NCBI RefSeq assembly: GCF_023715145.1
Contig: NZ_JAMBNP010000003.1
Location: 186,001 to 250,000 of the forward strand
Origin: Paenibacillus glycanilyticus
GTDB taxonomy: Bacteria > Bacillota > Bacilli > Paenibacillales > Paenibacillaceae
Reading direction: 5' to 3'
Length of the DNA stretch: 64,000 nt
A program made the translations under genes and the position numbers. The notes under the pieces are model-generated. The model saw only the letters and a program-made list of their open reading frames with translations, was not told where the DNA came from and did not search any database. Shown one piece after another: positions 41,347 through 50,992 of this stretch (position 1 is the first letter of the stretch; each line of letters begins with the position of its first letter).

Positions 41347-43890
41347 CTATTCCTCGTCGTCTTCGACGATGATTCGCACCGTATTGGTGAGCAGTCCTGC
41401 CCGGAAGCAGGAGGTTCCGAAGCGGAATTCGAAGAGTACGGCCGCCTGGTTAACAATTAAGCCGCCCATCGGCTCGGCCAGCACGTTCACCATGAAGGTC
41501 AGTCTTCGCGTAATCCCCGGTCCAATCGTACCAAGCGGGATGCCCGCTTGAGGATCAGGCTGAGGAATACCATCCACAGTGAGGCTTCCCGATGCAAACT
41601 GAAGCTGGTTATCGAGCGGATCGTAGAAGATGACGTTGGCCGCGGTAATATCCGGCGACAGGTTCGTGAGCGTAATATTGTAATGATAGCTGTCTCCAAC
41701 CCTGACGATTTGGGCGTCGGTAGTTTTGAGGAAGGAGGCATAGTCCGATGTCCGAATCGTGGATACCGGGTTCGATATCGTATTGGTCGAATAGATCTGC
41801 GACTGGATCTGTTGATTTGGCAGCAGGAAGTCGGCTTTTACCTGGGCCGTATTCGTCAGTGCGCCGCTTCCTCTTACCAGTACGTCAAACCGGACCAAAA
41901 CGCTTTGATTTTGAGCAATAGGTCCAAGACTAATGCCTTCACTCGGAGTATCATCGAGCCTAAGCACGTTATTCACGCGAATGGTTCCTGGAATGAACAA
42001 AGCATTAGCCGGGAGGACGTCTGTTAGAACCGTTCGGCCGGATACCGCGTTGCCATTGTTGACGACAAAGATCGTATAGGTGATCCGCTGTCCGACAAAT
42101 AGGGTAACGTCAAGGAAGGCTTTGGAGACGAGCAGGTTAGGCGCATTCATGACCGTTGTCCATGGGACAGAGACAAAGCTTGTCGAGACGATTGGCTGAA
42201 TCGTTCCTGCCAAGGCCGGTATGGTCACGCCAACAAGCGGTGTAAGGGTAATGCCCGGAACGGTTACCTGCTGAGGCAGCAGAACAGTTCCATCCGGCCC
42301 CGTAATCGGCCCCAGATTAGGAACCTGCCCCGGCGCTGGCGTTACACCAGGCTTAAAGATTGGAAGAACAGGGAGCATAAGTCCGGGCACAGGAGTTACG
42401 CCCGGCATGGTTGTAAGGGATAAATCACCCGGCGTACAGGTCGCCGGTACAGTACCCGGTGGTACGGCAATGATAAAGCCGGAATTCGTGATTTGTCCAC
42501 TTGCGGGATACCCGGAAACAAAGGCCTCGAATTGGAGCGTCACGACCTGGCCTACGTTGATGAGACCAATGGCAACCTGCTCGGTAATGTCTACACCGCT
42601 GAATCTTCCTCCATTAATAAGTAAGCTGGACGGAACGAATTGCACGCCCGGCGGAAGGATCTCTACGATCAAGGCTTCCCCTGGAGCGGTCCCTACATTC
42701 GTCACCGTAATGGTATAAGTAATCGTATCTCCGATCTGTGCGGTTGTTACATTTGCGGTTTTGATTGCTGTCAAAATAGGTCCCGTGACAACAGCCGGTG
42801 TCGTAGTTGAAGTTGTGGTAGTGGTTGTGGTCGTTGGCACAGGCGTTGTTGTCGTTGTAGTGGTTGTTGAAGTGGTAGGAACAGACGTTGTAGTCGTTGT
42901 TGAAGTGGTAGGGACAGCCGTTGTTGTACTGGATGTACTCGAGGTTGAAGACGTGCTTGATGTTGATGTGGTGCTTGTGGTGGATGTTGTAGATGTTGTT
43001 GATGTAGAGGTAGTAGATGTCGTTGACGTTGTAGATGTCGTCGTTGTTGAAGATGTCGGCACAACTGAACCGGGAAGGCAACCCACAAACGGGATATTAT
43101 GCGCCTCCAATGTACCGCCTACATTGGTGAGTGACTGGGCGATTAGCGTTCCGTCTATATTGCCGAAACCAATTGCCTCCCAGTTCGCGTAAGGAGCCAG
43201 AACGGAACCGGTAATGGATAAGTTCTGATTAAAGGCGGTGATCGCCTGGTACAAGTTCCACAGAATGAGTCCCCCGTCGCTAGGGGTAGTGGAAATTCCG
43301 TTGCGAAAGATCTGATAACTTCCAAATCCGACATTGGCATCTCCAACATTAATGAGAATCGTTGAGCCTGCCGGAGCAATGATATTAATGCCGTTTGCGG
43401 TATCCAGCCGCAGTCCGTTGCCGTCTACATTATTGCCGTTGAACATAAATATGTTAATGGCGGGATCTGTTCCCGTAAGTACGATTTGGCCAAAGTTATT
43501 GGATACTGTCCCGTTGACCGGCAATGCGGCCAGGTTAAGGGACAACTGTGCCAGATCTTGCTCGGCCCCGTCAAAGTCGATTGGCGTTCCTACCAGGGGC
43601 TGGCCGGGTACTCCGTTATTATTGGTCATCGTATAATTAATGACCGTGCTGCCTGGGAATATCACGGTATTGCCCGCGAAATTGGTTCCTTGAGAGATAT
43701 TCACATTGCCTCGAACGATAAGATCCGCTCTTGTCGTCGATACGGGCAGCGTATTGCCTATCCCGTAGCTCGTATAAGTGGCATTGCCTCCAACGGCTAC
43801 CCTTCCCTCCGAATCTACGAAAGATTGGGTGTGATCGCCAAACAGAAATACGTTAAAGCTATTTGCTATCCCGAGATTGACACAGGCCAT
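41347..43890 (-). CDS. Large choice-of-anchor-A protein with a Thr/Ser-rich linker and three DUF11 repeats
   Basis: 847 residues from ATG 43890 (SD GGAGGGG at 8 nt). Residues about 1-270 form a choice-of-anchor A beta-helix domain (LGIANSFNVFLFGDHTQSF, SEGRVAVGGNATYTSY, GNVNISQGTNFAGN, NGINIIAPAGSTILINVG, SITGSVLAPYANWEAIGFGN). A low-complexity Thr/Ser run of about 90 residues follows. Then come three DUF11-type repeats (such as AQIGDTITYTITVTNVGTAP, LFVGQRITYTIFVVNNGNAV, VRVGDSYHYNITLTNLSPDI). There is no signal peptide, LPXTG or SLH domain. I infer a spore-surface or otherwise specially exported adhesive glycoprotein, given the Thr-rich linker, the divergent glycosyltransferase and the neighbouring germination operon. 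Confidence 0.8.
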   Translation of the reverse strand: MACVNLGIANSFNVFLFGDHTQSFVDSEGRVAVGGNATYTSYGIGNTLPVSTTRADLIVRGNVNISQGTNFAGNTVIFPGSTVINYTMTNNNGVPGQPLVGTPIDFDGAEQDLAQLSLNLAALPVNGTVSNNFGQIVLTGTDPAINIFMFNGNNVDGNGLRLDTANGINIIAPAGSTILINVGDANVGFGSYQIFRNGISTTPSDGGLILWNLYQAITAFNQNLSITGSVLAPYANWEAIGFGNIDGTLIAQSLTNVGGTLEAHNIPFVGCLPGSVVPTSSTTTTSTTSTTSTTSTSTTSTTSTTSTTSTSSTSSTSSTSSTTTAVPTTSTTTTTSVPTTSTTTTTTTTPVPTTTTTTTTSTTTPAVVTGPILTAIKTANVTTAQIGDTITYTITVTNVGTAPGEALIVEILPPGVQFVPSSLLINGGRFSGVDITEQVAIGLINVGQVVTLQFEAFVSGYPASGQITNSGFIIAVPPGTVPATCTPGDLSLTTMPGVTPVPGLMLPVLPIFKPGVTPAPGQVPNLGPITGPDGTVLLPQQVTVPGITLTPLVGVTIPALAGTIQPIVSTSFVSVPWTTVMNAPNLLVSKAFLDVTLFVGQRITYTIFVVNNGNAVSGRTVLTDVLPANALFIPGTIRVNNVLRLDDTPSEGISLGPIAQNQSVLVRFDVLVRGSGALTNTAQVKADFLLPNQQIQSQIYSTNTISNPVSTIRTSDYASFLKTTDAQIVRVGDSYHYNITLTNLSPDITAANVIFYDPLDNQLQFASGSLTVDGIPQPDPQAGIPLGTIGPGITRRLTFMVNVLAEPMGGLIVNQAAVLFEFRFGTSCFRAGLLTNTVRIIVEDDEE
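42790..43062. repeat. Low-complexity Thr/Ser-coding tract
   Basis: About 270 bp of degenerate GTT/GTA/GTC-rich triplets (as read on the + strand) encode the minus-strand linker made almost wholly of Thr and Ser with occasional Pro-Val. It is prone to slippage and is a likely O-glycosylation region. The + strand ORF rich in Val over this tract is a shadow. Confidence 0.85.
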
Positions 43891-44012
43891 CCGGTTATCC
43901 CCTCCATTAGCATAGTATTCAGCCCTATTAGGCACACCTTAGATACCTATGCATATTCCCTTTTATTCAGGCATAAAAGACAGTATTTGTACGAAAAAAA
44001 GGGGGGCGGGCG

Positions 44013-45296
44013 TTGAAAGTAGCCATTCTCACGATGTTTAACGGGCTGTCGAAGACCTATTCCCTGGTTAGTGTCGTGGAGGAGCATTTGCATATGCTGC
44101 TCGGCGGGGGAATGAAGGTTAAGGTGCTCGTCAGCCAGGACTGCCCGGACTCCGAGCGCTATGGGATCTATAGCGATGAGCGGATTGAATGGGTGAAAAT
44201 AACGAACCGGCTGCATGGAGAGCAGATTCACTGGCTTGATTATACCCAGCCAACCGGCAGGGTGCATCCGACTTTCTTTCAGGAGGCTGACGTTATTACG
44301 GACAGCCTATACGAAGCGCTGCAGGATGTGGACGTTGTATTTCTTCACGATATTCTGTATCAAGGCTGGCATCTCGTACATAATGTTGCCGTTCGTCAGG
44401 TGCAGGTCCGGCTTCCGCGGCTGCGGTTCCTCGCCATGAATCATTCCTACCCGGCCGTGAGACCAAAGCGGATGGACTGGCCTCTGTCGGCCAGATTTAT
44501 GCCGCTGCCCAATACGACGTATTTGTACCCGGCAGAGTCGGGATTGACGGCCTTGGCAGAGCAATACATGGTGCTGCTCGAGCAGTGCAGGGCGATTCCC
44601 AACAGTCTGAACCTGTATGGCGGAATGGGGGAAGACATTCAGAGGCTCGGAGGTCTGACCGATCTGCTCACGCCGGATATTTTGGCCGTCTATCCCGGCC
44701 GGCTGACGCCAGGCAAGCAGATGGAAAAAGCGGCCACGTTGCTTGCGGTTATCAGCGCGGTGTCCGGGAAGCGGGTAAAGCTCGTTTTTTGCGACTTTCC
44801 GTCTCTTGATATTGAACCTGCCGCTTACAAGCGCAGCATACGAGACGAAGGGGAGCGGTACGGTCTTGGCCTTGATGCGCTTGTTTTTACCTCCGACTTG
44901 GGCTGGCCAGACGGATTTCCGCATCGCGGCGTTATGGATTTGTTCACTTTGAGCAATCTGTTTATTTGCACATCCTATTCCGAATCGTTTGGGCTTATTG
45001 TGCTGGAGGCGGCAAGCCGGGGCAACATGCTTGTCCTTAATCAGGCGGTGCCTGCCCTCGAGGAGCTGGGCCATCGGCTGCAGGCCTATTTTATGAGATG
45101 GCATGCCCGGGGCTTTGGCGTCGATACCAGGGAATCCTACCATCCTTCCGAGGAGGCGTACTTGCGCGAGCACGCGGAGATAATCGCAGGCAGGATGAAT
45201 CAAAACCCGGTTATTCAGGCTAAAACCATCACCCGCCAGCAATATAACCCTCACTGGATATGGGAGCACCGGCTTAAGCCTTTAATTGAAATTTAG
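44013..45296 (+). CDS. GT-B-fold glycosyltransferase (GT1/GT4-like)
   Basis: 427 residues, TTG start with GGGGGG 6 nt upstream. The C-terminal half carries the retaining GT-B pattern LAVYPGRLTPGKQMEKAATL near 229-248 and FTLSNLFICTSYSESFGLIV near 313-332, followed by LEAASRGN. The N-terminal half begins MKVAILTMFNGLSKTYS. It is divergent from the Thr/Ser-rich surface protein at 41347, separated by about 120 bp. An obvious hypothesis is that it O-glycosylates the linker of that protein. The sugar donor is unknown. Confidence 0.83.
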   Translation: MKVAILTMFNGLSKTYSLVSVVEEHLHMLLGGGMKVKVLVSQDCPDSERYGIYSDERIEWVKITNRLHGEQIHWLDYTQPTGRVHPTFFQEADVITDSLYEALQDVDVVFLHDILYQGWHLVHNVAVRQVQVRLPRLRFLAMNHSYPAVRPKRMDWPLSARFMPLPNTTYLYPAESGLTALAEQYMVLLEQCRAIPNSLNLYGGMGEDIQRLGGLTDLLTPDILAVYPGRLTPGKQMEKAATLLAVISAVSGKRVKLVFCDFPSLDIEPAAYKRSIRDEGERYGLGLDALVFTSDLGWPDGFPHRGVMDLFTLSNLFICTSYSESFGLIVLEAASRGNMLVLNQAVPALEELGHRLQAYFMRWHARGFGVDTRESYHPSEEAYLREHAEIIAGRMNQNPVIQAKTITRQQYNPHWIWEHRLKPLIEI

Positions 45297-45313
45297 CTAA
45301 TAAACCAATGTTC

Positions 45314-45338
45314 AGCCCCCTCCGCAGAGGGGGCTATT
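45314..45338 (+). terminator. Weak hairpin after the glycosyltransferase gene
   Basis: AGCCCCCTC (45314-45322) pairs with GAGGGGGCT (45327-45335), but the following T-run is short. Confidence 0.55.
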
Positions 45339-45375
45339 TGCCGCTCCCATGAATAATTTGGAAGGCCAGGAGGGA

Positions 45376-46527
45376 ATGTATAACATATCTTTTTCCCTTA
45401 AAAAGGGAATGTCGGAACGGGATGATCAGCTTATGAGCGGAACGGCAAGTAAAATCAATATCGTCCAATTGCTTATGATATTTGCTTTGACGAACGGTCT
45501 TATCGATCATGTCATTATCAATCCGATGCTGCTGGGTGCCTCCGGGCGTGATGCCTGGTTGACCGTTCTGGTAACGGGACCTGTATTCGTTGTTTGGTGC
45601 TTGCTGCTTGCATGGATGATGAAGAAGTCCGGCCAGCAGAAATGGCAGAAGTGGATTTCGGATAAGACCCATCCCTTTGTGTCGTGGATTCTGATCGTGC
45701 CTGTGTGCGTCATTTTATATCTGATCGGGGCTACAACCGTCCTCCATACGGTGAAATGGAACACAACCAATTATTTGCCGGCTTCCCCGGCGCTGGTGCT
45801 TGTTCTGACGTTGGTCATTATCTGTGTGTTAATTACGGTATGGGGGCTCCGCGTCATTGCCGTTACTTCGGGAATCCTGTTTCCCATTGTCTGCGTGCTG
45901 GGCGTGTTTGTCAGCGTTTTTAACCATTCGGAAAAGGACTACAAGCTGCTGACTCCGATTCTAGAGCACGGGTGGTCGCCTGTTACTCACGGCATCCTAT
46001 ATACATCTGGCGGCTATATCGAGATTGTCTTTCTCCTGCTTCTGCAGCACAGGCTCAGCCAAAAGATTAAGTTGTGGCAGATTTTCGGCTTCAGCCTGTT
46101 CATTATCGGCATTATGCTGGGGCCAATTATCGGGGCCATCACCGAATTCGGGCCAAGGGAGGCAGCCAATCAGATGACTTCTCCTTATGAGCAGTGGCGC
46201 CTGGTGAAGGTGGGGGAATATATCGAGCATGTCGACTTTTTCTCGATCTTTCAATGGATGTCTGGCGCTTGTATCCGGATTTGCATTGCGGTGTATCTCT
46301 TGACCGACGTTCTGAAGCTAAGCGGGCGTGCCCGCAAATGGGCAACAGCCGTTATTATGGCAAGCTACATCTTTATTGGCATCATGCGCACGAACGATTA
46401 TTCCTATTACCAGTGGATGTCTAGCGTGTTTATACCCGCCTCGCTTGGCATCCTGCTAATCGTGACATTGATATGGATGGTCATTACTCTGTTTGCCAAA
46501 CCATACCGGAAGGATGAGCATCAATGA
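45376..46527 (+). CDS. Spore germination protein, GerB/GerKB family (endospore permease)
   Basis: 383 residues, about ten TM segments, amino acid permease-like GerB subunit of a germinant receptor. N-terminal KINIVQLLMIFALTNGLIDH begins the first TM. The C-terminal IGIMRTNDYSYYQWMSSVFI is near the end. The start is uncertain: ATG 45376 abuts AGGAGGG (1-nt spacing), ATG 45349 has no SD, and ATG 45409 or 45433 are shorter alternatives. The stop overlaps the gerA start (ATGA). It sits in the spore inner membrane and senses germinant with the A and C subunits. Confidence 0.85.
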   Translation: MYNISFSLKKGMSERDDQLMSGTASKINIVQLLMIFALTNGLIDHVIINPMLLGASGRDAWLTVLVTGPVFVVWCLLLAWMMKKSGQQKWQKWISDKTHPFVSWILIVPVCVILYLIGATTVLHTVKWNTTNYLPASPALVLVLTLVIICVLITVWGLRVIAVTSGILFPIVCVLGVFVSVFNHSEKDYKLLTPILEHGWSPVTHGILYTSGGYIEIVFLLLLQHRLSQKIKLWQIFGFSLFIIGIMLGPIIGAITEFGPREAANQMTSPYEQWRLVKVGEYIEHVDFFSIFQWMSGACIRICIAVYLLTDVLKLSGRARKWATAVIMASYIFIGIMRTNDYSYYQWMSSVFIPASLGILLIVTLIWMVITLFAKPYRKDEHQ

Positions 46528-47984
46528 CAGCACCCGCAGTCAGCATAAGCTGGACCGAAGAAAGTCTGAAGCAGCTCTATCAGGGATCGGCTGATGTATG
46601 CGTCAAGCCCTGCCGGTTCGGAACAAGAGGCATAGCTTCCGTCGTACTGGTATATGCCAGCGCCCTTTGCGATACGGGACAAATTCACGAGTTTGCTCTT
46701 CCCGTCCTTGCCGAATATTACGAGAGAGCCGGTAGAGTAACGAGCGAAGAGTTGAATCTGCTGGCGTCCAGACTGTCGCTGTTCTCTTACAAGGCAGCTC
46801 CGACCGCCGAGGAAATCGACGAGACGATCTTTGAGGGCGGGCTGTTCCTCCTTTTCGTGCAGGAGAAGCGTTATTACCGAATGGAGATCAGTAACCGCCC
46901 GCAACGGATGCCGACGGAATCGAGCACGGAAATTTCCATCAAGGGGCCAAAGGACGGCTTTAACGAGGATATGGCCACCAGCGTGGCGCTTATCCGCAAG
47001 CGGCTCCGCAGCCACTCGCTTCATGTGCAGGAGTATACGCTTGGCAGGCGCACGAGGACGAAGCTGTCGCTGCTATATTTCGAAGATATCATCAGTCCCA
47101 AAATATTAAGCGCGGTACAGAAGAGCCTAAGCTCGATAGATACCGACGGAATCTACAGCATTAACCAGCTGGAGGAATGCTTAACCGGCTCCAGATATAA
47201 GATTCTCCCGCTGCTGGATTATACGGGCAGACCCGATTATTGTGTAAACTCCCTGCTCTCCGGCAGATTCCTGATTGTAATAGACGGCAATCCGCTAGTC
47301 ATTGTAGGGCCAGCCGGGTTAAGCCTGCTGTTGAAATCGCCGGAGGACATCCACTTTAACTACACCTATATCACCTTTGCGAGGTTGATCCGGCTGTTTA
47401 GTTTGTTTATTACCGTATTCCTGCCCGGTATTTGGGTGGCATTCATGGCCTTCCATCAGGATCAGCTGCCGTTTCGAATTATGGCGACGATATCGGTTTC
47501 CCGTCTGGGGCTTCCGTTCTCCGCTCAGATGGAGATGTTTATTCTGCTCATGCTGATGGAGATTTTCCGGGAGGCGGGTGTCCGGCTGCCGACGTCTATC
47601 GGCCAGACCTTAACTTCGATTGGCGGTCTTATTATCGGCGATGCCGCAATCCGGGCAGGGTTGGTGTCGCCATCAGTTGTCGTAATCGGCGCGATTACGG
47701 CGGTCTCGGGCGTAACGCTGGTTAATCAATCGTTAAGCACGGTCGTCAGCATTATCCGGCTGTTTTTCTTCGTGCTGTCTTCCTTCCTCGGCATGTACGG
47801 GGTTATTCTCGGGGTTATTATTTTTATTGCGCTTATGGGCAACCAGCAGTCCTTCGGGGTGAATTATCTCTCTCCGTTGTCGCCGCTTAAGCTAAGGGAT
47901 GTAGTGTCCTCGTTTCTCAGGCTTCCTTGGTTCTTGATGAAACGGCGTCCGGCCAGTCTTCAGGGGCAGGATGATGATCGGTAA
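46524..47984 (+). CDS. Spore germination protein, GerA family
   Basis: 486 residues, the normal size of GerAA-type subunits. A hydrophilic N-terminal domain of about 240 residues (contains GPKDGFNEDMATSVALIRKR, typical of the family, near 136-155) is followed by membrane segments (LIRLFSLFITVFLPGIWVAF) and the PTSIGQTLTSIGGLIIGDAA motif near 354-373. The start codon overlaps the gerB stop. It forms the ligand-sensing/channel part of the germinant receptor. Gene order here is B-A-C rather than the usual A-B-C or A-C-B. Confidence 0.92.
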   Translation: MTAPAVSISWTEESLKQLYQGSADVCVKPCRFGTRGIASVVLVYASALCDTGQIHEFALPVLAEYYERAGRVTSEELNLLASRLSLFSYKAAPTAEEIDETIFEGGLFLLFVQEKRYYRMEISNRPQRMPTESSTEISIKGPKDGFNEDMATSVALIRKRLRSHSLHVQEYTLGRRTRTKLSLLYFEDIISPKILSAVQKSLSSIDTDGIYSINQLEECLTGSRYKILPLLDYTGRPDYCVNSLLSGRFLIVIDGNPLVIVGPAGLSLLLKSPEDIHFNYTYITFARLIRLFSLFITVFLPGIWVAFMAFHQDQLPFRIMATISVSRLGLPFSAQMEMFILLMLMEIFREAGVRLPTSIGQTLTSIGGLIIGDAAIRAGLVSPSVVVIGAITAVSGVTLVNQSLSTVVSIIRLFFFVLSSFLGMYGVILGVIIFIALMGNQQSFGVNYLSPLSPLKLRDVVSSFLRLPWFLMKRRPASLQGQDDDR

Positions 47985-47998
47985 AGGAGCTCGGTGTA

Positions 47999-49147
47999 AT
48001 GCGTCTGCTTATTGGGAAAATGCTTGTTTGCTTGCTCTCTCTAGGATTTCTTGCAAGCTGCGCGAATTCCAGGGATATTCAAAATCTGGCCTATGTAACG
48101 GCGCTTGGCATTGATTACGAGAATGGCGAATACAAGACCTATGTTCAAGTGCTTAATTTCTCGAATATCGCAAGATCCGAAAACACGCAGCTGGGCAAGA
48201 AGGTACCGATCTGGATCGGTACGGGACACGGGGATACGCTTGCTCTCGCGCTTGGGGATACGAATGCAACCTCACAGTTCCCCCTATTCTGGGGACATCT
48301 GAAGACCGTTGTACTTAGCGAAAATATGTTGAGGCGGGGCGGTAAAGAAACTTATGGAACGTTAAACCGCCATTATGAAGTACGGTATAACGTGCTTGTA
48401 TTCGGGACCAAGGAAAAACTGGAGGATATTTTGACCCAAAGATCTATATTCAACCTGTCTCCTCTGGATACCATTATGTATACGAGCGTACAGAATCGCA
48501 GCCAAAGTCCCTATGTTATCTCCTCCTACGGCAACCGGCTCATTGCGAACATGAATGAACCGGGCAATTCCTTCTATATGCCGTCCATTACGATTAATAA
48601 GGAGACCTGGCTGGAGGATAAGGCCAAGCGAGGGATGTTCCAAATGGACGGGGCTTTCTTTTTCGATAAAGGCAAGTTAGTGAACTGGATGTCCGTAGAG
48701 GAGCTGAAGGGGCTTCGGTGGGCTACGGAAAAAATCGTTAAGACGCTGCTTCAGGTACCTTTGGAGGACGGGAATAAGGGAGCTATCCAGTTCTCTCATC
48801 CTACAATGAGGGTAATCCCCAAGGTGCAGAGTAACGGAGATGCCGTGTTTGACCTTAAGGTCACGGCAAAAGGAACGGTCAGAGAGTCCTTTAATACCCA
48901 TATTCCGAATATGGAGAAGAAGGCGGAGCAGGCTATCGAACAGGAGATTAGAGAAACTTTCCTGGTTGGTCTGGTGAAGCATTGCGATCCCTTTCAGCTC
49001 GAAGAAGCGTTATACCGGAAGCATCCCGATACCTTTCACAAGCTGACCAAGGGAGGCTTCTTCTTCTTGACTAAGCAGTCCCTTGGCCGTGTGCAGGTCA
49101 ATGTGAAAATCACTAGCACGGGGAAGTACAAGGAGATCGTGAAGTAG
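47999..49147 (+). CDS. Spore germination lipoprotein, Ger(x)C family
   Basis: 382 residues. The signal peptide ends in lipobox LASC (Cys about 21), followed by the family hallmark NSRDIQNLAYVTALGIDYEN near 23-42. A C-terminal GerC domain (SLGRVQVNVKITSTGKYKE at the end) is present. It is the lipid-anchored C subunit of the germinant receptor on the outside of the spore inner membrane. The gene begins 15 nt after gerA and ends 3 nt before the convergent SDR gene. Confidence 0.92.
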   Translation: MRLLIGKMLVCLLSLGFLASCANSRDIQNLAYVTALGIDYENGEYKTYVQVLNFSNIARSENTQLGKKVPIWIGTGHGDTLALALGDTNATSQFPLFWGHLKTVVLSENMLRRGGKETYGTLNRHYEVRYNVLVFGTKEKLEDILTQRSIFNLSPLDTIMYTSVQNRSQSPYVISSYGNRLIANMNEPGNSFYMPSITINKETWLEDKAKRGMFQMDGAFFFDKGKLVNWMSVEELKGLRWATEKIVKTLLQVPLEDGNKGAIQFSHPTMRVIPKVQSNGDAVFDLKVTAKGTVRESFNTHIPNMEKKAEQAIEQEIRETFLVGLVKHCDPFQLEEALYRKHPDTFHKLTKGGFFFLTKQSLGRVQVNVKITSTGKYKEIVK

Positions 49148-49149
49148 GC

Positions 49150-49890
49150 TTACAGCGTTTGGCCGCTGTCGACGGTAATGATTTGGCCGGTCATCGCTTC
49201 TTGCTCGAGCGCGGCGCAGATGAGCTGCGCAATATCTTCGGGCGTGGATAGCTGCTGGAGGAGCAGATGAGGGGCAAGCTGCTTCATCTGCTCTTCTCGG
49301 CCAGCCCACCATCTGGTCGCCACGGCTCCTGGCACGACGCAGTTCACTCGGATAACGGGAGCCAAAGCGCGGGCAAGTGACTTTGTGAGGCCATGGACAG
49401 CGGCTTTGGATACGGCATAGGGCAGGGACGAGCCTAAGCCGGTTGTGCCGGCAATGCTGCCGACGTTGACGATGGCTCCTTGTCCCTGCTTGTTCATATA
49501 CGGAGCTGCAGCACGGGCACAGTAGAACATGCCCTTTACATTGACATTGAATAAGTCATCCCATACCTCTTCCGTAGCCGCTTCCAGGTCAGGGAACGGA
49601 ATATGGCGGGTGATGCTGGCATTATTCACGAGCAGATCTATTGTGCCGAAATGATTGGCAATCCGGTCCGCCATTTCTCTAACCTCCTGATCCTTCGAGA
49701 CATCCGCCTGCACCGCGATCGCTTGTCCGCCAAGGCCCTGAATGAGCCGGACCGTCTCCTCGGCTTCCTGTCTGGAGCGGGAGTAGTTGACGGCAACGGA
49801 AGCTCCTTTGCCGGCTAATGCCAGGCAGACTGCCCGGCCAATTCCTGTTCCGCCTCCGGTTACCAGCGCTATTTTATGCTGAAGATCCAT
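49150..49890 (-). CDS. SDR-family oxidoreductase, FabG-like
   Basis: 246 residues, classical short-chain dehydrogenase. Cofactor loop LVTGGGTGIGRAV near 9-21, NNAS near 90-93, and catalytic Ser plus YAVSK near 157-161. It probably reduces a ketone or oxidises an alcohol with NAD(P). Its 3' end is almost in contact with the gerC 3' end, with no terminator visible. It is divergent from the LysR gene at 50018 across about 127 bp, so it is the likely target of that regulator. Confidence 0.88.
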   Translation of the reverse strand: MDLQHKIALVTGGGTGIGRAVCLALAGKGASVAVNYSRSRQEAEETVRLIQGLGGQAIAVQADVSKDQEVREMADRIANHFGTIDLLVNNASITRHIPFPDLEAATEEVWDDLFNVNVKGMFYCARAAAPYMNKQGQGAIVNVGSIAGTTGLGSSLPYAVSKAAVHGLTKSLARALAPVIRVNCVVPGAVATRWWAGREEQMKQLAPHLLLQQLSTPEDIAQLICAALEQEAMTGQIITVDSGQTL

Positions 49891-50017
49891 CTGTTTTCCT
49901 CCTTTTGATGCCGCTTTACATCCATTGTAGAGGCCGTATATCTATTTGTATAATTGAATAAAATGAATGAATTATTCAATTATATTGAACTCATAATCGA
50001 TAGGGAGAAGATAACGG

Positions 50018-50911
50018 ATGGATCTGAAGACATTGAAGACGCTGCAAGCAATCGTGCGGCATGGCAGCTTTAATCAGGCGGCGGAAGAGCTCAGCTATGC
50101 GCAGTCGACGGTGACGATGCAGATTCAGAGGCTGGAGGCGGATCTGGGGGTACAGCTGCTCGAGCGGGGGAAGAAGGTACGGCTGACGGAAGCGGGACGG
50201 CTGTTCTACGAGCAGAGTCTGGATCTCGTGAACCGGATGGAGCGGCTGCAGAGTCATTTGCTGGAGATGAAAAACGGTGAAGCCGGAAAGGTGCGGCTTG
50301 GCGTAACCGAGCCGTCCGCAAGCTCGCGGCTGCCGCGGCTGCTGATGGCTTTTATGAAGAAATATCCCCAAATAGAGGTGTCCCTTGATATCGCCAGTAC
50401 GCCTGCTCTGGCGAGCAGCCTGAAACAGGGGGAGCTGGACTTTGCCTTATGCTCCGCGCCGGAAGCCGGAGAAGAACTCTATTTTCAGCCCTTGTTCCAA
50501 GAGAAGTTTGTCATGCTGCTGCCAGAGGATCATCCGCTCGCGGCGGGAGACGGGGGAATCGGTCTTGCGGAGCTGGAAGGGCACAGACTGCTTATTACGG
50601 CATCCGCTTGTCCTTACCGCAAGAAGCTGGAGAGGGTCCTGAAGGATAACGGAACAGTCTCGATCCAGGCGATGGAGATTGGCAGCATGACGGCGCTAAG
50701 GCATTATGTGGCGAGCGGTTTTGGCATCGCCCTTGTGCCGCAGACGGTCCTGGATCCCATGCCTGCCGGCACGATAACAAAGGAGCTTCAAGGCGTATCC
50801 ATCGATATGCTGATGGGACTGCTTAGCCGCACGGGGCCGCTTTCTCCGGCTTCGGCCAAACTTTACGAGAATTTAAGGCAGAGTCTGGAAAGGATTTCAG
50901 CCCCTGCATAG
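50018..50911 (+). CDS. LysR-family transcriptional regulator
   Basis: 297 residues, normal for LysR regulators. N-terminal winged helix: LKTLQAIVRHGSFNQAAEEL near 4-23, then SYAQSTVTMQIQRLEADLGV. The C-terminal part is the LysR substrate-binding fold (GLAELEGHRLLITASAC; later GFGIALVPQTVL). It probably controls the divergent SDR gene and maybe the FMN reductase that follows by about 80 nt. Confidence 0.9.
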   Translation: MDLKTLKTLQAIVRHGSFNQAAEELSYAQSTVTMQIQRLEADLGVQLLERGKKVRLTEAGRLFYEQSLDLVNRMERLQSHLLEMKNGEAGKVRLGVTEPSASSRLPRLLMAFMKKYPQIEVSLDIASTPALASSLKQGELDFALCSAPEAGEELYFQPLFQEKFVMLLPEDHPLAAGDGGIGLAELEGHRLLITASACPYRKKLERVLKDNGTVSIQAMEIGSMTALRHYVASGFGIALVPQTVLDPMPAGTITKELQGVSIDMLMGLLSRTGPLSPASAKLYENLRQSLERISAPA

Positions 50912-50992
50912 AGAAGGAATGATATGGAAACGATAGAGCAAGTGATTGAGTGTTCAATCGTTAAACTTCAAACCAAGAAAGAGGGAAAATTC

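Noticed and set aside
42790-43062. CRISPR-like repeat array
   Set aside because: The triplet repetition is degenerate protein-coding low complexity, without equal spacers.
42761-43192. Val-rich 143-residue + strand ORF opposite the surface protein
   Set aside because: It is the mirror of the Thr/Ser-coding tract on the other strand and has no ribosome binding site.
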